Positions 51,463 through 61,142 of a stretch of DNA of 64,000 nt are shown in pieces. Under the pieces are notes generated by a model, which saw nothing but the letters and a program-made list of their open reading frames with translations, ran no database searches and was not told the DNA's origin. Numbering within the stretch: the stretch's first letter is position 1; every line of letters begins with the position of its first letter. The position numbers and the translations under genes are program-made. This DNA is from an uncultured Eggerthellaceae bacterium (GTDB lineage: Bacteria > Actinomycetota > Coriobacteriia > Coriobacteriales > Eggerthellaceae): contig CAJURO010000012.1 in NCBI GenBank assembly GCA_910588985.1, forward strand, positions 1 through 64,000, read 5' to 3'.

Positions 51463-52344
51463 ATGCATTATAGGATGCATCGAAACGGATTTGTTAGGTG
51501 GAATGTGGCATACGCAGCGAACATAGGTGCTCACGCTCGCGGGGGAGAGAACCTCTCCATCCCGAAGCATATGCGTGCAGGGTTTTCAGCTCCTGCTGCA
51601 GCCAGCGTTCAGACGAATGCGCGCAAGAAGGCCATGATGTTCCTTGGCATCTTCGTCCTCATCGTGCTCTTGGCCACAGGCATTGGATTCGGGTTCGCCT
51701 CTGCGGGAAATCCAGCTGCTGCGTCCAACGCCCAGGCTACCTCATCGAATACCGTGCAAACGAATGTCGAAGGCACTGGGTCGAGCATGCTCACCTCTGC
51801 GGCTACGCGCGATATGAGCGCGCAGATCAGCCAGGTTCAGTATGAAGAGGAGCAAATCCGCCTTGCGGAAGAGGCTCGAGCACGTGAAGAGGAGCAGAAA
51901 GCCATCTCTCGTGCACAGAGCGCTCAAGCCCGCTCAAGCTCTGCTGGTGCTCTTGGTCTTGCCGCGGTTGACTTCTCTGTTGGCAAGGATGCGTTCATCG
52001 CTGAATGGACGCAACGCATCGATCGCTACCTGAGCGGCTCTCCGCTTGCAGGCTATGGGTCAACGTTTGCCGAGGCTGCTTGGGAGAACGGCGTCGATCC
52101 GCGCTGGTCGCCCGCTATCTCGAACACAGAGAGCACGAAGGGCGCCAACTGCTTTGCCCCCTACAATGCCTGGGGCTGGACGGGCGGTGCATGGTCAAGC
52201 TGGGATAGCGCCATCCGTGCACATGTGAGAGGCCTTGCTTCGGTCTATGGATACACCATCTCGTATGCCAATGCGAAGAAGTATTGTCCGCCTAATGCAG
52301 ACAACTGGTATCGGGATACATTGAACGAGATGTCGAAGATCTAG
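51463..52344 (+). CDS. Membrane-anchored lysozyme-like protein
   Basis: A 293-residue protein. An N-terminal cytoplasmic basic segment is followed by a helix (AMMFLGIFVLIVLLATGIGF, about residues 59-78), then an Ala/Ser-rich and Glu/Arg-rich stalk. The last ~120 residues form the lysozyme-like domain shared with the protein at 25571: GSPLAGYGSTFAEAAWENG, DPRWSPAISNTESTKGANC, PYNAWGWTGGAWSSWDSAI, KKYC and EMSKI at the end. The Glu of NTESTKG is the likely catalytic residue. It is probably an outward-facing peptidoglycan hydrolase. AAAAGGA precedes the ATG. Confidence 0.75.
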   Translation: MHYRMHRNGFVRWNVAYAANIGAHARGGENLSIPKHMRAGFSAPAAASVQTNARKKAMMFLGIFVLIVLLATGIGFGFASAGNPAAASNAQATSSNTVQTNVEGTGSSMLTSAATRDMSAQISQVQYEEEQIRLAEEARAREEEQKAISRAQSAQARSSSAGALGLAAVDFSVGKDAFIAEWTQRIDRYLSGSPLAGYGSTFAEAAWENGVDPRWSPAISNTESTKGANCFAPYNAWGWTGGAWSSWDSAIRAHVRGLASVYGYTISYANAKKYCPPNADNWYRDTLNEMSKI

Positions 52345-52382
52345 CGCTGTTCGTGCTGGGTGTATTTTCAAGGTAATCATCC

Positions 52383-53045
52383 ATGAGCAATATCATCGTC
52401 GTCGGATGCGGTCGCGTTGGCTCAAGGCTCGCGAACATGCTCTCTGATAATGGCAACAATGTGTGCTGCATCGATAAATCACCCGATGCGTTCACGAACC
52501 TCGGACGCAACTTCAATGGGTCGACCGTGCAAGGCATGGGCTTTGATGAAGAGACGCTTTTGCGCGCAGGGGTCGATTCCTGTGACATCCTTGCTGCTGT
52601 CACGCAGTATGACAACGCGAATCTCATGTGCGCTGAAGTGGCATCGCGCATCTTCAACGTGCCCCACGTAGTGGCTCGCTTGTACAATCCCGATCATGAG
52701 CGCACGTATATGCAGCTTGGCATCGATTATGTCTGCGGAACCTCGCTCGTGGCTGAGGATATCTTCTCGAAGGTGATGATCGGCCATGGTTCGCATGTCG
52801 ATGCATTTGGGGACTTCGAGGTGCTCAAGTTCTCCTTGAACCTTGCAGACACCGACAATCCTATCAGCATTAGCGTGTCCGAGCTCGAGCGCAGCCACGA
52901 GGTTCGCATCATCGCATTCATGCGCTCAGATGGATCTGTGAGCTCTATCCCAAACCAAGACTCCGTGCTCTACAATGGGGATATCGTCTTGGCTTGCGTT
53001 CGCCAAGATTGCATTCAGCAGTTTTCGAAATTCATGCAGAGCTGA
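52383..53045 (+). CDS. RCK/TrkA-type potassium channel regulatory protein (first)
   Basis: A 220-residue protein with an NAD-binding RCK_N domain (IIVVGCGRVGSRLANMLSDNG, then the acidic end of beta-2 CIDKS) and a C-terminal TrkA_C domain (ISVSELERSHEVRIIAFMRSDGSV, NGDIVLACVR). Such proteins gate Trk or Ktr K+ transporters in response to nucleotides. No membrane partner is in the window. A second RCK gene follows at 16 bp. Confidence 0.9.
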   Translation: MSNIIVVGCGRVGSRLANMLSDNGNNVCCIDKSPDAFTNLGRNFNGSTVQGMGFDEETLLRAGVDSCDILAAVTQYDNANLMCAEVASRIFNVPHVVARLYNPDHERTYMQLGIDYVCGTSLVAEDIFSKVMIGHGSHVDAFGDFEVLKFSLNLADTDNPISISVSELERSHEVRIIAFMRSDGSVSSIPNQDSVLYNGDIVLACVRQDCIQQFSKFMQS

Positions 53046-53061
53046 AAGGCTTGAGCTAGGT

Positions 53062-53733
53062 ATGTATGTTGTCATCGGTGGTGGAGGAAAAGTCGGAGCG
53101 TACCTTGCGGGTGTTCTTCTTGCCAGCGGCAATGAAGTGGCCGTCATCGAGCAACGTTCCCAATCAGCCGATTTTTTGAGCGTAGCGCTTGAGGGTGCTT
53201 ATCTTGTCATCAATGGTGATTGCTGCGATTCTCGTTTCCAAGAGGATGCGGGAATCCGCCAAGCTGATGTGTATGTCGGTGCTACGGGGCAAGATGATAC
53301 GAACCTTGTCTCATGCGAGATCGCTCAACGGGTATTTAACGTTCCTCGCGTCATCGGCCGTGTCAACAATCCGAAGAACTTGCGCATCTTTCGTGAGGTG
53401 GGCATCGAATGCATCTCGTCAACGACTCTCATTGCCAACCTCATCGAAGAGGAGGCGCTGCTTGGATCAGTTTCGCTCGTTTCGTCCCTCACTCATGGTG
53501 ATGTGGCGCTGCAGGAGTTCACGATCGGGCATATGCGCCATCATTCGGATGAGGAGGGGATTCCCATCGGTGAGATCGACATGCCCGAAGGATCGCTCAT
53601 CGTGGCGGTCGCCTATGAGGATGATGCCGAGGTTGCCAATCCAGACATCCACCTCTATCCCGGGGATCAAGTCATCGTCGTTGCGGACAACTCCGTGCTC
53701 GATGACGTGAGAGTCTTATTCAGGAGCCTGTAG
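53062..53733 (+). CDS. RCK/TrkA-type potassium channel regulatory protein (second)
   Basis: A 223-residue protein of the same family as its neighbour. GGGGKVGAYLAGVLLASGNEVAVIEQR is the NAD site; TGQDDTNLVSCEIAQRVFNVPRVIGRVNNPKN is typical RCK; TrkA_C closes it (IGEIDMPEGSLIVAVAYED, LYPGDQVIVVAD). The tandem pair suggests a hetero-octameric gating ring, as proposed for paired Trk systems in Actinobacteria. ATG 53062 is chosen as it starts exactly at the domain. Confidence 0.9.
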   Translation: MYVVIGGGGKVGAYLAGVLLASGNEVAVIEQRSQSADFLSVALEGAYLVINGDCCDSRFQEDAGIRQADVYVGATGQDDTNLVSCEIAQRVFNVPRVIGRVNNPKNLRIFREVGIECISSTTLIANLIEEEALLGSVSLVSSLTHGDVALQEFTIGHMRHHSDEEGIPIGEIDMPEGSLIVAVAYEDDAEVANPDIHLYPGDQVIVVADNSVLDDVRVLFRSL

Positions 53734-53753
53734 TTCATGACGAGGAGAGACGC

Positions 53754-55118
53754 ATGATAGAGCGCTATACACGACCCCGCATGGGGCATATCTGGGACTT
53801 CCAGAACAAGTTCGACATTTGGCGAGAGATAGAAGTGCTCGCCTGTGAGGCTCAGGCAGAGCTTGGATCATGCGGCATCACAAAGGAAGAGGCGCAGTGG
53901 ATCCGCGAGCATGCAGCAGCAGATGCTGCACGTATCGCCGAGATCGAGAAGACGACGAATCACGATGTCATCGCGTTCACGACGAACATGGCCGAGAACA
54001 TCGACAAGGATGTCCCTGAGGGAGAGGAGAAGCCAAGCCGCTGGGTCCATTTCGGCATGACCTCCTCCGATCTTGGTGATACCGCCTTGAGCTATCAGAT
54101 CGTGCAGGCAGCCGACATCATCATCGAGGATATCCGCAACTTAGGTGAGACATGCAAGCGTCGAGCATTCGAGCTTCGCGACACCTTGTGCGTGGGGCGC
54201 ACGCATGGCATCCATGCAGAGCCTATGACGTTCGGCATGAAGTTCGGCAGCTGGGCGTGGGCGCTCAATCGCTGCCTTGTGCGCATGCAGCAGGCACGAG
54301 AGGCGTGTGCGGTCGGTGCCATTTCGGGAGCGGTCGGCACGTATTCGAGCATCGATCCGTTCGTCGAGCGCTATGTGTGCGAGAAGCTCGGGCTCACCCC
54401 TGACCCTCTCTCGACGCAGGTTCTTGCGCGCGATCGCCATGCTCAGATGGCTGCTGCGCTTGCTGTCTGCGCATCTGTTTTGGAGTCGATCGCCATGCAA
54501 GTGCGCTTGCTCCAGCAATCCGACGTCATCGAGGCTGAGGAACCATTCACGAAAGGCCAGAAGGGCTCCTCCGCTATGCCGCATAAGCGAAACCCGATCA
54601 CGGCTGAGCGCGTATGCGGCATGTCGCGCATCGTGAAGGCGAACGCGCAAGTCGCCTTCGATGATGTGGCGCTTTGGTACGAGCGTGATATCTCGCATTC
54701 GAGCGCGGAGCGCGTAGCTCTTGCCGATAGCTTCATCGCGCTTGACTACATGTTCTCCAAGATGCAGTGGATGCTCGATGGATTGCAAGTCTATCCCGAC
54801 AAGATGGCGCATAACCTCATGCGCACGCGTGGCCTCATCTTCTCCTCGAAGGTGCTCCTGGCGCTTGTGGAGGCAGGTATGACCCGTGAGGATGCCTACG
54901 TTGTCGTGCAGCGCTGCGCTATGCAGGTTTGGGAGGACATCCAGAACGCAGTCTCTGGCCCCAGCTTCCAGGATCTCATCGAAGCTGACCCTCGCGTGAA
55001 GGAGCTTGAAGCACAAGGCCTCATCAGCGCTGAGAAGATCGACGCGATCTTCGACCCGAAGGCCTTCCTTACGCGCATCGCGCCTGTGTTCGACCGTCTC
55101 GAGATGCTTGAGTTCTAA
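53754..55118 (+). CDS. purB: Adenylosuccinate lyase
   Basis: A 454-residue enzyme of the fumarase/aspartase superfamily that acts twice in purine synthesis (SAICAR and adenylosuccinate cleavage). It opens RYTRPRMGHIWDFQNKFDIW. Then come TTNHDVIAFT, HFGMTSSDLGDTALSYQI, GRTHGIHAEPMTFGMK and the signature loop GQKGSSAMPHKRNPITAE with catalytic Ser. GAGGAGAG precedes ATG 53754. Confidence 0.96.
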   Translation: MIERYTRPRMGHIWDFQNKFDIWREIEVLACEAQAELGSCGITKEEAQWIREHAAADAARIAEIEKTTNHDVIAFTTNMAENIDKDVPEGEEKPSRWVHFGMTSSDLGDTALSYQIVQAADIIIEDIRNLGETCKRRAFELRDTLCVGRTHGIHAEPMTFGMKFGSWAWALNRCLVRMQQAREACAVGAISGAVGTYSSIDPFVERYVCEKLGLTPDPLSTQVLARDRHAQMAAALAVCASVLESIAMQVRLLQQSDVIEAEEPFTKGQKGSSAMPHKRNPITAERVCGMSRIVKANAQVAFDDVALWYERDISHSSAERVALADSFIALDYMFSKMQWMLDGLQVYPDKMAHNLMRTRGLIFSSKVLLALVEAGMTREDAYVVVQRCAMQVWEDIQNAVSGPSFQDLIEADPRVKELEAQGLISAEKIDAIFDPKAFLTRIAPVFDRLEMLEF

Positions 55119-55121
55119 GCC

Positions 55122-55835
55122 ATGGCACTCTTGAACACACCTTCTCCCAAGAAGCAGAGGCGCGTCGCGTTCGTGTGGCCACGCGTCATCATCGGCTGCG
55201 TCTTCGCGGCGGCATTCATCGTCCTTGCTCTTAACGTTGCGCAGGGAGCCGAGTGGATCCTGCCGTTCGATCGCTCCATCCAAGCGGCTATCTTTCCTCT
55301 GCGCAATCCTGATCTCACGCCCCTCTTGGAGTTCATCACGAACCTGTCGGGCACGAAGGCGTCCCTTGTCGTGGCGTTCATTTTCGCGGTCTTCTTGTTC
55401 TTCTTGCGCTCGAAGAAGAAGGCGCTCGTATTCATCTTGACGGTTGGTGTGGGCGAGGCGATCGTGCTCGCAACGAAGTACTTGGTCGATCGTGGCCGTC
55501 CCTACGGGCTCAATCTCATCGATTTTCCGAATGACGCCTCTTTCCCTTCAGGACACACGTTCGCAGCGATCGCCATCGTCGCATTCATCATCTTCATCCT
55601 CTTGCGCGAGTTCAGGGTCTCGATGCCTCTCGTCATCAAGGCGCTCCTCGTGGTGGTCGCAGTCCTCTGGCCGCTTGTCATCGGTTTTAGCAGGCTCTAT
55701 CTTGGCGTGCATTGGCCGACCGACGTGTTCGGCAGCCTTATCCTCGGGGGTCTTGTCTATTTCCCCTTCGCCACGCTCGTGTGGGATGCGCTCATACCCG
55801 CCCAGAGGAAGGCGGGACGTCACGCTCGTCAGTGA
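55122..55835 (+). CDS. PAP2-family membrane phosphatase
   Basis: A 237-residue polytopic PAP2 enzyme. The three signature blocks are KYLVDRGRPYG (KxxxxxxRP), FPSGHTFAA (PSGH) and SRLYLGVHWPTDVFGSLILGG (SRxxxxxHxxxD). It probably dephosphorylates undecaprenyl pyrophosphate or phosphatidyl-glycerophosphate at the outer face of the membrane. It begins 3 bp after purB. Confidence 0.92.
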   Translation: MALLNTPSPKKQRRVAFVWPRVIIGCVFAAAFIVLALNVAQGAEWILPFDRSIQAAIFPLRNPDLTPLLEFITNLSGTKASLVVAFIFAVFLFFLRSKKKALVFILTVGVGEAIVLATKYLVDRGRPYGLNLIDFPNDASFPSGHTFAAIAIVAFIIFILLREFRVSMPLVIKALLVVVAVLWPLVIGFSRLYLGVHWPTDVFGSLILGGLVYFPFATLVWDALIPAQRKAGRHARQ

Positions 55836-55939
55836 CCGAACGCAGTGAGTGCGCGGTGCGGCATTTGCTTCGCGCCTGTCAGCGATCGGCATGCACGTGC
55901 TTAAGCGGCATTGCGTGCAACTCGCTTAGTTGGGCCGTC

Positions 55940-56542
55940 CTACGCGTCAGGCATCTCCTCATCTTTGACGCGATCGATGATGAGCCGTCTGAGCTCATCG
56001 ATGCCCGTTCCGCTTGATGAGCTGGTGAGCAGGACAGGGACGTCTTCGGGAAGGTCGAGCTTCTTCTCTATTGCGCGCTTCTGCGAGCGTGCCTTCTGAT
56101 TGGAGAGCTTGTCCGCCTTCGTCAGCGCGATTGCGAAGGGAAGGCCTGAGGTGCGGAGGAACTCGACCATGTTCATGTCAAGCTCGGTGGGGTCATGGCG
56201 CACATCGATGAGGCTCACGACAAGGGTGAAGAAGCGCTCTTGGGCGAAGTAGCCCTCGATGAGCTCAGACCAACGTGCAAGCTCTGCTTTCGAGCGCTTC
56301 GCATAGCCATAGCCTGGGAGGTCTACCAGCAGAGCACCATTGATGTCGTAGAAGTTGATCGTTGCCGTCTTGCCTGGGGTAGAGGAGACCTTGGCAAGCG
56401 CCTTTCGCCCCATGAGCTTGTTCAGAAGCGAGGACTTGCCGACGTTCGAGCGTCCAGCGAATGCGATCTCTGGCTCAACGCTTTCAGGGATCTGCGTCGA
56501 AGTGCCATATGCCGCCTTGAATTTCGCCTTGTGGAAGTTCAT
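55940..56542 (-). CDS. engB: Ribosome biogenesis GTPase YsxC/EngB
   Basis: A 200-residue GTPase involved in 50S assembly. G1 is AFAGRSNVGKSSLLN, G3 is DLPGYG and G4 is TKAD; the family motif GKTATINFYDIN also occurs. ATG 56542 is chosen because the -10 box at 56577 rules out the more upstream ATGs, and AGGAG lies 9 bp before it. It is divergent from leuS. Confidence 0.93.
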   Translation of the reverse strand: MNFHKAKFKAAYGTSTQIPESVEPEIAFAGRSNVGKSSLLNKLMGRKALAKVSSTPGKTATINFYDINGALLVDLPGYGYAKRSKAELARWSELIEGYFAQERFFTLVVSLIDVRHDPTELDMNMVEFLRTSGLPFAIALTKADKLSNQKARSQKRAIEKKLDLPEDVPVLLTSSSSGTGIDELRRLIIDRVKDEEMPDA

Positions 56543-56576
56543 GTCCTCATGCTCCTGAATCTCTCCGTGAATGTTC

Positions 56577-56584
56577 ATTATAAT
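56577..56584. promoter_or_regulatory. Overlapping divergent -10 boxes (ATTATAAT)
   Basis: The palindromic CATTATAATG gives TATAAT on the minus strand (56577-56582, for engB) and on the plus strand (56579-56584, for leuS). Both genes lie at sensible distances (35 and 42 bp). RNA polymerase could not use both at once. Confidence 0.5.
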
Positions 56585-56625
56585 GGGGGTTCGATCTTTG
56601 TAGGCGTTCAGCAGAAGGATGCTCC

Positions 56626-59184
56626 ATGAAAGCATATGATCCACAGGAAATCGAACCGCGCATCCAACTTGCGTGGGAAGAGAGCGGCGTGTATAGCGTG
56701 GACGAGTCGTCTCCGCGTCCTCGTAAGTATGTCCTCGAGATGTTCCCCTATCCGTCGGGCGATATCCACATGGGACATGTTTCCAACTATACCTATGGGG
56801 ATGCGGTCGCGCGGTTCTCGCATATGAACGGCTTCAATGTTCTTCACCCGATCGGATGGGATGCTTTCGGGCTCCCTGCAGAGAACGCCGCTATAAAGCA
56901 TAAGACGCATCCTGCGAAATGGACGTACCAGAACATCGATACGCAGCGCGCATCGTTCAAGCGCATGGGATATTCCTATGACTGGGATCGTACGGTGGTA
57001 GCGTGCGATCCTGAATACTACCGCTGGGGTCAGTGGATCTTCCTGGAGTTCTGGAAGCGCGGCCTTGTGGAGCGGCGCACCTCTCCTGTGAACTGGTGCC
57101 CCGAGTGCGCCACGGTGCTGGCTAACGAGCAGGTCATCGATGGACGCTGCTGGCGATGCGACTCTGAGGTGGAGAAGCAGGATCTGACCCAGTGGTATTT
57201 CAAGATAACCGAGTACGCCCAAGAGCTCCTCGATGACCTTGACATGCTCAAGGGGTGGCCTGAGAACGTCAAGCAGCAGCAAGCGAACTGGATCGGGCGC
57301 AGCGAAGGCGCAAATGTCGAATTCACGGTTGAGCCGCTCGAAGAGGGGGGCGAGGCTATTCCCTTGCAGGTCTTCACAACGCGAGCCGACACGCTCTTCG
57401 GGTGCACGTTCTGCCTTGTTTCACCTGAATCGAGCATCATAGAGACGCTTGTCGAAGGGTCGCCCTTCAAGGACGAGGTGCTCGATTTCGTGGCGAAGGC
57501 GAGCAAGATCAGCGCGGTTGAGCGTGCTCAGGGCGAGCGTGAGAAGCATGGCGTGTTCACAGGCCGTTATGCCAAGAATCCCATCAATGGGGAGCTTGTC
57601 CCTGTTTGGGTAGCTGATTACATCGTGAGCGAATACGGCACAGGGTTCGTCATGGCAGTGCCTTGTGGCGATCAGCGCGACTTCGAGTTCGCCAAGAAAT
57701 ACGACCTGCCGATCGTGCCGATCATCCTTGAGAAGGACGATCCTCTCTATGAGCAGCTGCATGATGAGCGCGAGCGTGTCGTGACGAGCGTTGATTGGGA
57801 GCGCGCGTTTGCCGATGAGGGCTATCTCGTTCAGTCGGGCCCCTTCACAGGATTGAAGGGCGGCAAGCATTCTGAGGCTGAAGAGGCTATCGTCAAGGAA
57901 CTTGAAGCGAAGGGGAAGGGCAAGCGTTGCGTGGAATACCGCCTTCGTGACTGGCTCATCTCCCGTCAGCGCTATTGGGGCAACCCCATCCCTGCTATCC
58001 ATTGCCCAACATGTGGCGTTGTCCCCGTTCCTGAAGAGGACCTGCCCGTTCGCTTGCCGGAGGATATCGACCTGGCAGCAGGTGAGACGCTGGCGACGCA
58101 CGAGAGCTTCGCTCGCACCACCTGTCCTGTGTGCGGAGGTGCAGCACGGCGTGAGACGGATACGATGGATACGTTCACCTGCTCAAGCTGGTACTATCTT
58201 CGCTATACCGATGCGCATAACGAGCATGCGCCCTTCTCCTCTGAGCAGGCGAACTCATGGATGCCCGTCGACCAGTACATCGGCGGCATCGAGCATGCTA
58301 TCCTCCATCTGCTCTATAGCCGTTTCTATACCAAGGTGCTGCGCGATATGGGGCTTGTCGATTTCGATGAGCCGTTCGAAAATCTCCTCTGCCAGGGCAT
58401 GGTGCTCGATGCGCATGGAGATGTCATGAGCAAGTCGAAAGGCAACGTGGTCTCACCTGAGAAGCTGATCGCCGAGCATGGGGCAGATGCCGTTCGTGCG
58501 GCCATGCTGTTCATGGGGCCTCCTGAGAAGGAGAAGCTCTGGAACGATGAAGTGGTGACGAGCCTTTCCAAGTTCTTGGGTCGCGTGTGGAAGCAGGTGC
58601 ATGATCTTGCGCATTGCGCAGGCGAGGATACGCTCTTCCAGGCTGATCCTGGTGAAGCGGCGCGCTCGGAGATCGCGGCGAAGCTCAAGCGAGAGCGGCA
58701 CCGCGTCGTTCAGAAGGTGACAGAGGATTTCGAGCGCAATAGCTTCAATACGGCGCTTGCGTCCATCATGGAGCTTTCGAATGCAATCGGCGAATACCTG
58801 CGTGCAACATCCGCGGAAGTTCGCTGTGCAGATGATGGATATTCCGCGTTGGATGCAGAAGTCGCTGAGGTGTTTGTTAAACTACTTGCTCCGATATCTC
58901 CGCATATCGCTGAAGAGCTGTGGCAGCAGGTGCTCGGACATGATGGCTTCCTCTACGATGGGGAGTGGCCGACCTTCGATCCTGATCAGGCACAAGCTGA
59001 CGAGATCGAGATAGCGGTACAAGTGAATGGGAAGATCAAAGCGCGGATTATGGTCGCAACTGATTGTTCCGAGGATGGCGCCATTGAAGCCGCTAAAGCA
59101 CAGGTGGCAAGCGCTCTTAAGGGCAAGACGATCGTGAAGCAGATCTACGTTAAGGGCAGATTGGTCAACATCGTCGCGAAGTAG
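56626..59184 (+). CDS. leuS: Leucyl-tRNA synthetase
   Basis: An 852-residue class I synthetase. The HIGH-like motif is [14 protein letters not shown] near residue 44, followed by [13 protein letters not shown]. Zinc cysteines ([23 protein letters not shown]) and the CP1 editing domain ([34 protein letters not shown]) are present. KMSKS appears as VMSKSKGN near residue 604. The C-terminal anticodon and tail domains complete it; there is no truncation. Confidence 0.97.
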   Translation: MKAYDPQEIEPRIQLAWEESGVYSVDESSPRPRKYVLEMFPYPSGDIHMGHVSNYTYGDAVARFSHMNGFNVLHPIGWDAFGLPAENAAIKHKTHPAKWTYQNIDTQRASFKRMGYSYDWDRTVVACDPEYYRWGQWIFLEFWKRGLVERRTSPVNWCPECATVLANEQVIDGRCWRCDSEVEKQDLTQWYFKITEYAQELLDDLDMLKGWPENVKQQQANWIGRSEGANVEFTVEPLEEGGEAIPLQVFTTRADTLFGCTFCLVSPESSIIETLVEGSPFKDEVLDFVAKASKISAVERAQGEREKHGVFTGRYAKNPINGELVPVWVADYIVSEYGTGFVMAVPCGDQRDFEFAKKYDLPIVPIILEKDDPLYEQLHDERERVVTSVDWERAFADEGYLVQSGPFTGLKGGKHSEAEEAIVKELEAKGKGKRCVEYRLRDWLISRQRYWGNPIPAIHCPTCGVVPVPEEDLPVRLPEDIDLAAGETLATHESFARTTCPVCGGAARRETDTMDTFTCSSWYYLRYTDAHNEHAPFSSEQANSWMPVDQYIGGIEHAILHLLYSRFYTKVLRDMGLVDFDEPFENLLCQGMVLDAHGDVMSKSKGNVVSPEKLIAEHGADAVRAAMLFMGPPEKEKLWNDEVVTSLSKFLGRVWKQVHDLAHCAGEDTLFQADPGEAARSEIAAKLKRERHRVVQKVTEDFERNSFNTALASIMELSNAIGEYLRATSAEVRCADDGYSALDAEVAEVFVKLLAPISPHIAEELWQQVLGHDGFLYDGEWPTFDPDQAQADEIEIAVQVNGKIKARIMVATDCSEDGAIEAAKAQVASALKGKTIVKQIYVKGRLVNIVAK

Positions 59185-59212
59185 CAGCATATCCCGCGTG
59201 GAAAGCGGAAGC

Positions 59213-59872
59213 GTGGCACGCGCAAAACGAAAGCCAATACGAACCTTGATCGTGACGCTCATTGCGATCGTGCTCGCGATCGCAGCGGTTTTCGCAGCCA
59301 TCAATGTCTACGTTGTTGCTTCGACACGCACTCATGTGCACACGATAAGCCAGATCGAAGAATCGGGCATCAAGGTTGATGCCATCGTGGTGTTCGGTGC
59401 TTCTGTGTTCGCCGATGCTACGCCGAGCGACATCTTGGCAGATCGACTTGAGGTCGCCGTCGACCTCTTCAAGGCGGGAGCGTCTGACGCCATCATCGTG
59501 AGCGGGGATAATCGCGATAGCCATTACAACGAATCAGATGCTATGAAATCCTACTGCGTGGAAATGGGCGTTCCTGCTGATTGCGTGCTGGTCGATCGAG
59601 CGGGATATGACACCTATGCGTCCGTCTGGCGCGCTCAGAACATCTATGGGGCTGATTCGGTGATCCTGGTCACGCAGGGCTATCACCTCTATCGTGCGAT
59701 CGCGATCGCGCAAGGCCTTGGCATGGAGGCGTATGGGATCGCTGCCGATAAGGGCGAATATGACAATCAGCTCGGCTATAGCGCCCGAGAGGCGCTCGCA
59801 CGCGTGAAGGATTTCTTCCAAACCCTCGTGCGTGCGATGCCTGAAGACGCCGACCAGCCGATCACGCGTTGA
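59213..59872 (+). CDS. YdcF/SanA-like DUF218 protein
   Basis: A 219-residue membrane-anchored protein of the DUF218 (YdcF/SanA) family. One N-terminal helix (LIVTLIAIVLAIAAVFAAINVYVVA) is followed by DAIVVFGASVFADATPSDILADRLEVAVDLF, IIVSGDN, DRAGYDTYASVWRAQNIYG and VTQGYHLYRAIAIAQGLGM. Family members influence envelope permeability; the enzyme activity is unknown. GTG 59213 is chosen for the GGAAAG spacing; GTG 59198 is possible. Its end overlaps the convergent serpin gene by 11 bp. Confidence 0.88.
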   Translation: MARAKRKPIRTLIVTLIAIVLAIAAVFAAINVYVVASTRTHVHTISQIEESGIKVDAIVVFGASVFADATPSDILADRLEVAVDLFKAGASDAIIVSGDNRDSHYNESDAMKSYCVEMGVPADCVLVDRAGYDTYASVWRAQNIYGADSVILVTQGYHLYRAIAIAQGLGMEAYGIAADKGEYDNQLGYSAREALARVKDFFQTLVRAMPEDADQPITR

Positions 59873-61142
59873 CGAACGTGCCGATGAAGAGAAGATGTCC
59901 TTCAGCTGACGCGATCGTATAGAGGAAGGGCTTATCGAGCGTGAAGGTGATAGGGTCCTCCTCGTCAACAAGGCTTGTGAGCTTCACCATCTCAACGATC
60001 GTGGCGCTTGCTGCCTCCACGCCAGAGGCGTTGACGGATACCTTGTTGTTTTGTGCGATCCTGTCAATGCAGAAATCCTCTGAATCCGATTCGATCATGC
60101 TCGTGAACGAACCTGGGCGTTCGGGATCGAAAGGTGCTTTCACGCCAAGTGCCTGAAGCGTTTTCTCAAGCGAGCCAAGCGAGCTTTCCGAGACGAATTC
60201 GGGCATCGTCCAGGTGACGCTTCGAGGCTGAAGCGGTGTGTTCAAAAGGGCGAGAAGCTCAGATGGGTCTGCCATCAGCCCCAAAGGACCAGCTTCATCA
60301 TCCTTATTGAGGAAGAATGTCATGCGAGCACCGCTTTCGAGTTCAAGGGATGCTGCCGTGAACGTGGGTTCGTCGATGTAAGATGAACCTTCGATGGTCC
60401 CGTTCACGAACGTCATCTCGGTGGTGTCGCGTTCTCCCTTGAATGCTTGCGTGGTGCGATTCTCCTCGTTGAAGGGCTCCGTCCATCTGTCTTTGAAGTA
60501 AAGCGTGTTGATGAGGGCCGCGATCGTGTCAGAGTTAGTCTCGATGCCGTGCTCGATGAGCCCTCGCGTCTCATCGTTTATCCACGCATCGATCTGGCTG
60601 TTCGTGTCGAGTGCGGCGAAGTCGACGCTGAAAAGCGATGCATCCAACGCATTCTCAACCATTGCGGCGTAAGGAGCTCTGAAGGCGTACTCATCATCGA
60701 TCCAAAGCGAGTTCGCGAAGGCGATCGTTGTCGCATCGGTGCTCGTCGTGTCAGTTTGCATGATGACGTGGCAGAACTCTGCAAGCGCATCAAGGTCATC
60801 GATACCCAGAAGCTCTATCAGCTCTGCGCGGGCTTCGTTGTCGGAACCGAGTGCTGCAAGCGATGCTGCGAGATAGAGCGAGAGGGGAGAGAAGCAGATG
60901 TTCTCGTCCGCATGTGCCTCATCTTGCGTGCTTGCAAGGGCAGAAGCTGTGTTTGCGCTGAAAGCAAGGAGCGTATCTCCCTCGATCTTGAGATCTTCTC
61001 CAGATAGAAGGGGAGCATCCTCGGTTGCGTTATTCGCAGGAGCTGGATTCACTGGTTCGCCTGTGCTGCATCCGCTGAGGAGCCCTGCGCACATAAGCGC
61101 GAGAACGCAGATGCAGGCAAGCATGCGCTTTGCGCTATGCAT
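59862..61142 (-). CDS. Serpin-family serine protease inhibitor (lipoprotein)
   Basis: A 426-residue serpin with a lipoprotein signal (LACICVLALMCAGLLSGC; lipobox Cys near 24). Family motifs include NICFSPLSLYLAASLAALG, ANSLWID, LINTLYFKDRWTEPF (the NAxYFKxxW motif) and DKPFLYTIASAEGHLLFIG at the end. The hinge is NASGVEAASAT, close to the inhibitory consensus with small residues at P12-P9. Counting from the hinge Gly (P15) gives Leu at P1 and Thr at P1'. A chymotrypsin- or elastase-like target is inferred. It is surface-anchored, so a host or competitor protease is plausible. Confidence 0.92.
   Translation of the reverse strand: MHSAKRMLACICVLALMCAGLLSGCSTGEPVNPAPANNATEDAPLLSGEDLKIEGDTLLAFSANTASALASTQDEAHADENICFSPLSLYLAASLAALGSDNEARAELIELLGIDDLDALAEFCHVIMQTDTTSTDATTIAFANSLWIDDEYAFRAPYAAMVENALDASLFSVDFAALDTNSQIDAWINDETRGLIEHGIETNSDTIAALINTLYFKDRWTEPFNEENRTTQAFKGERDTTEMTFVNGTIEGSSYIDEPTFTAASLELESGARMTFFLNKDDEAGPLGLMADPSELLALLNTPLQPRSVTWTMPEFVSESSLGSLEKTLQALGVKAPFDPERPGSFTSMIESDSEDFCIDRIAQNNKVSVNASGVEAASATIVEMVKLTSLVDEEDPITFTLDKPFLYTIASAEGHLLFIGTFVNA

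Noticed and set aside
54141..55283. 380-codon minus-strand frame
   Set aside because: Antisense to purB, which has all its catalytic motifs; no ribosome site or domain.
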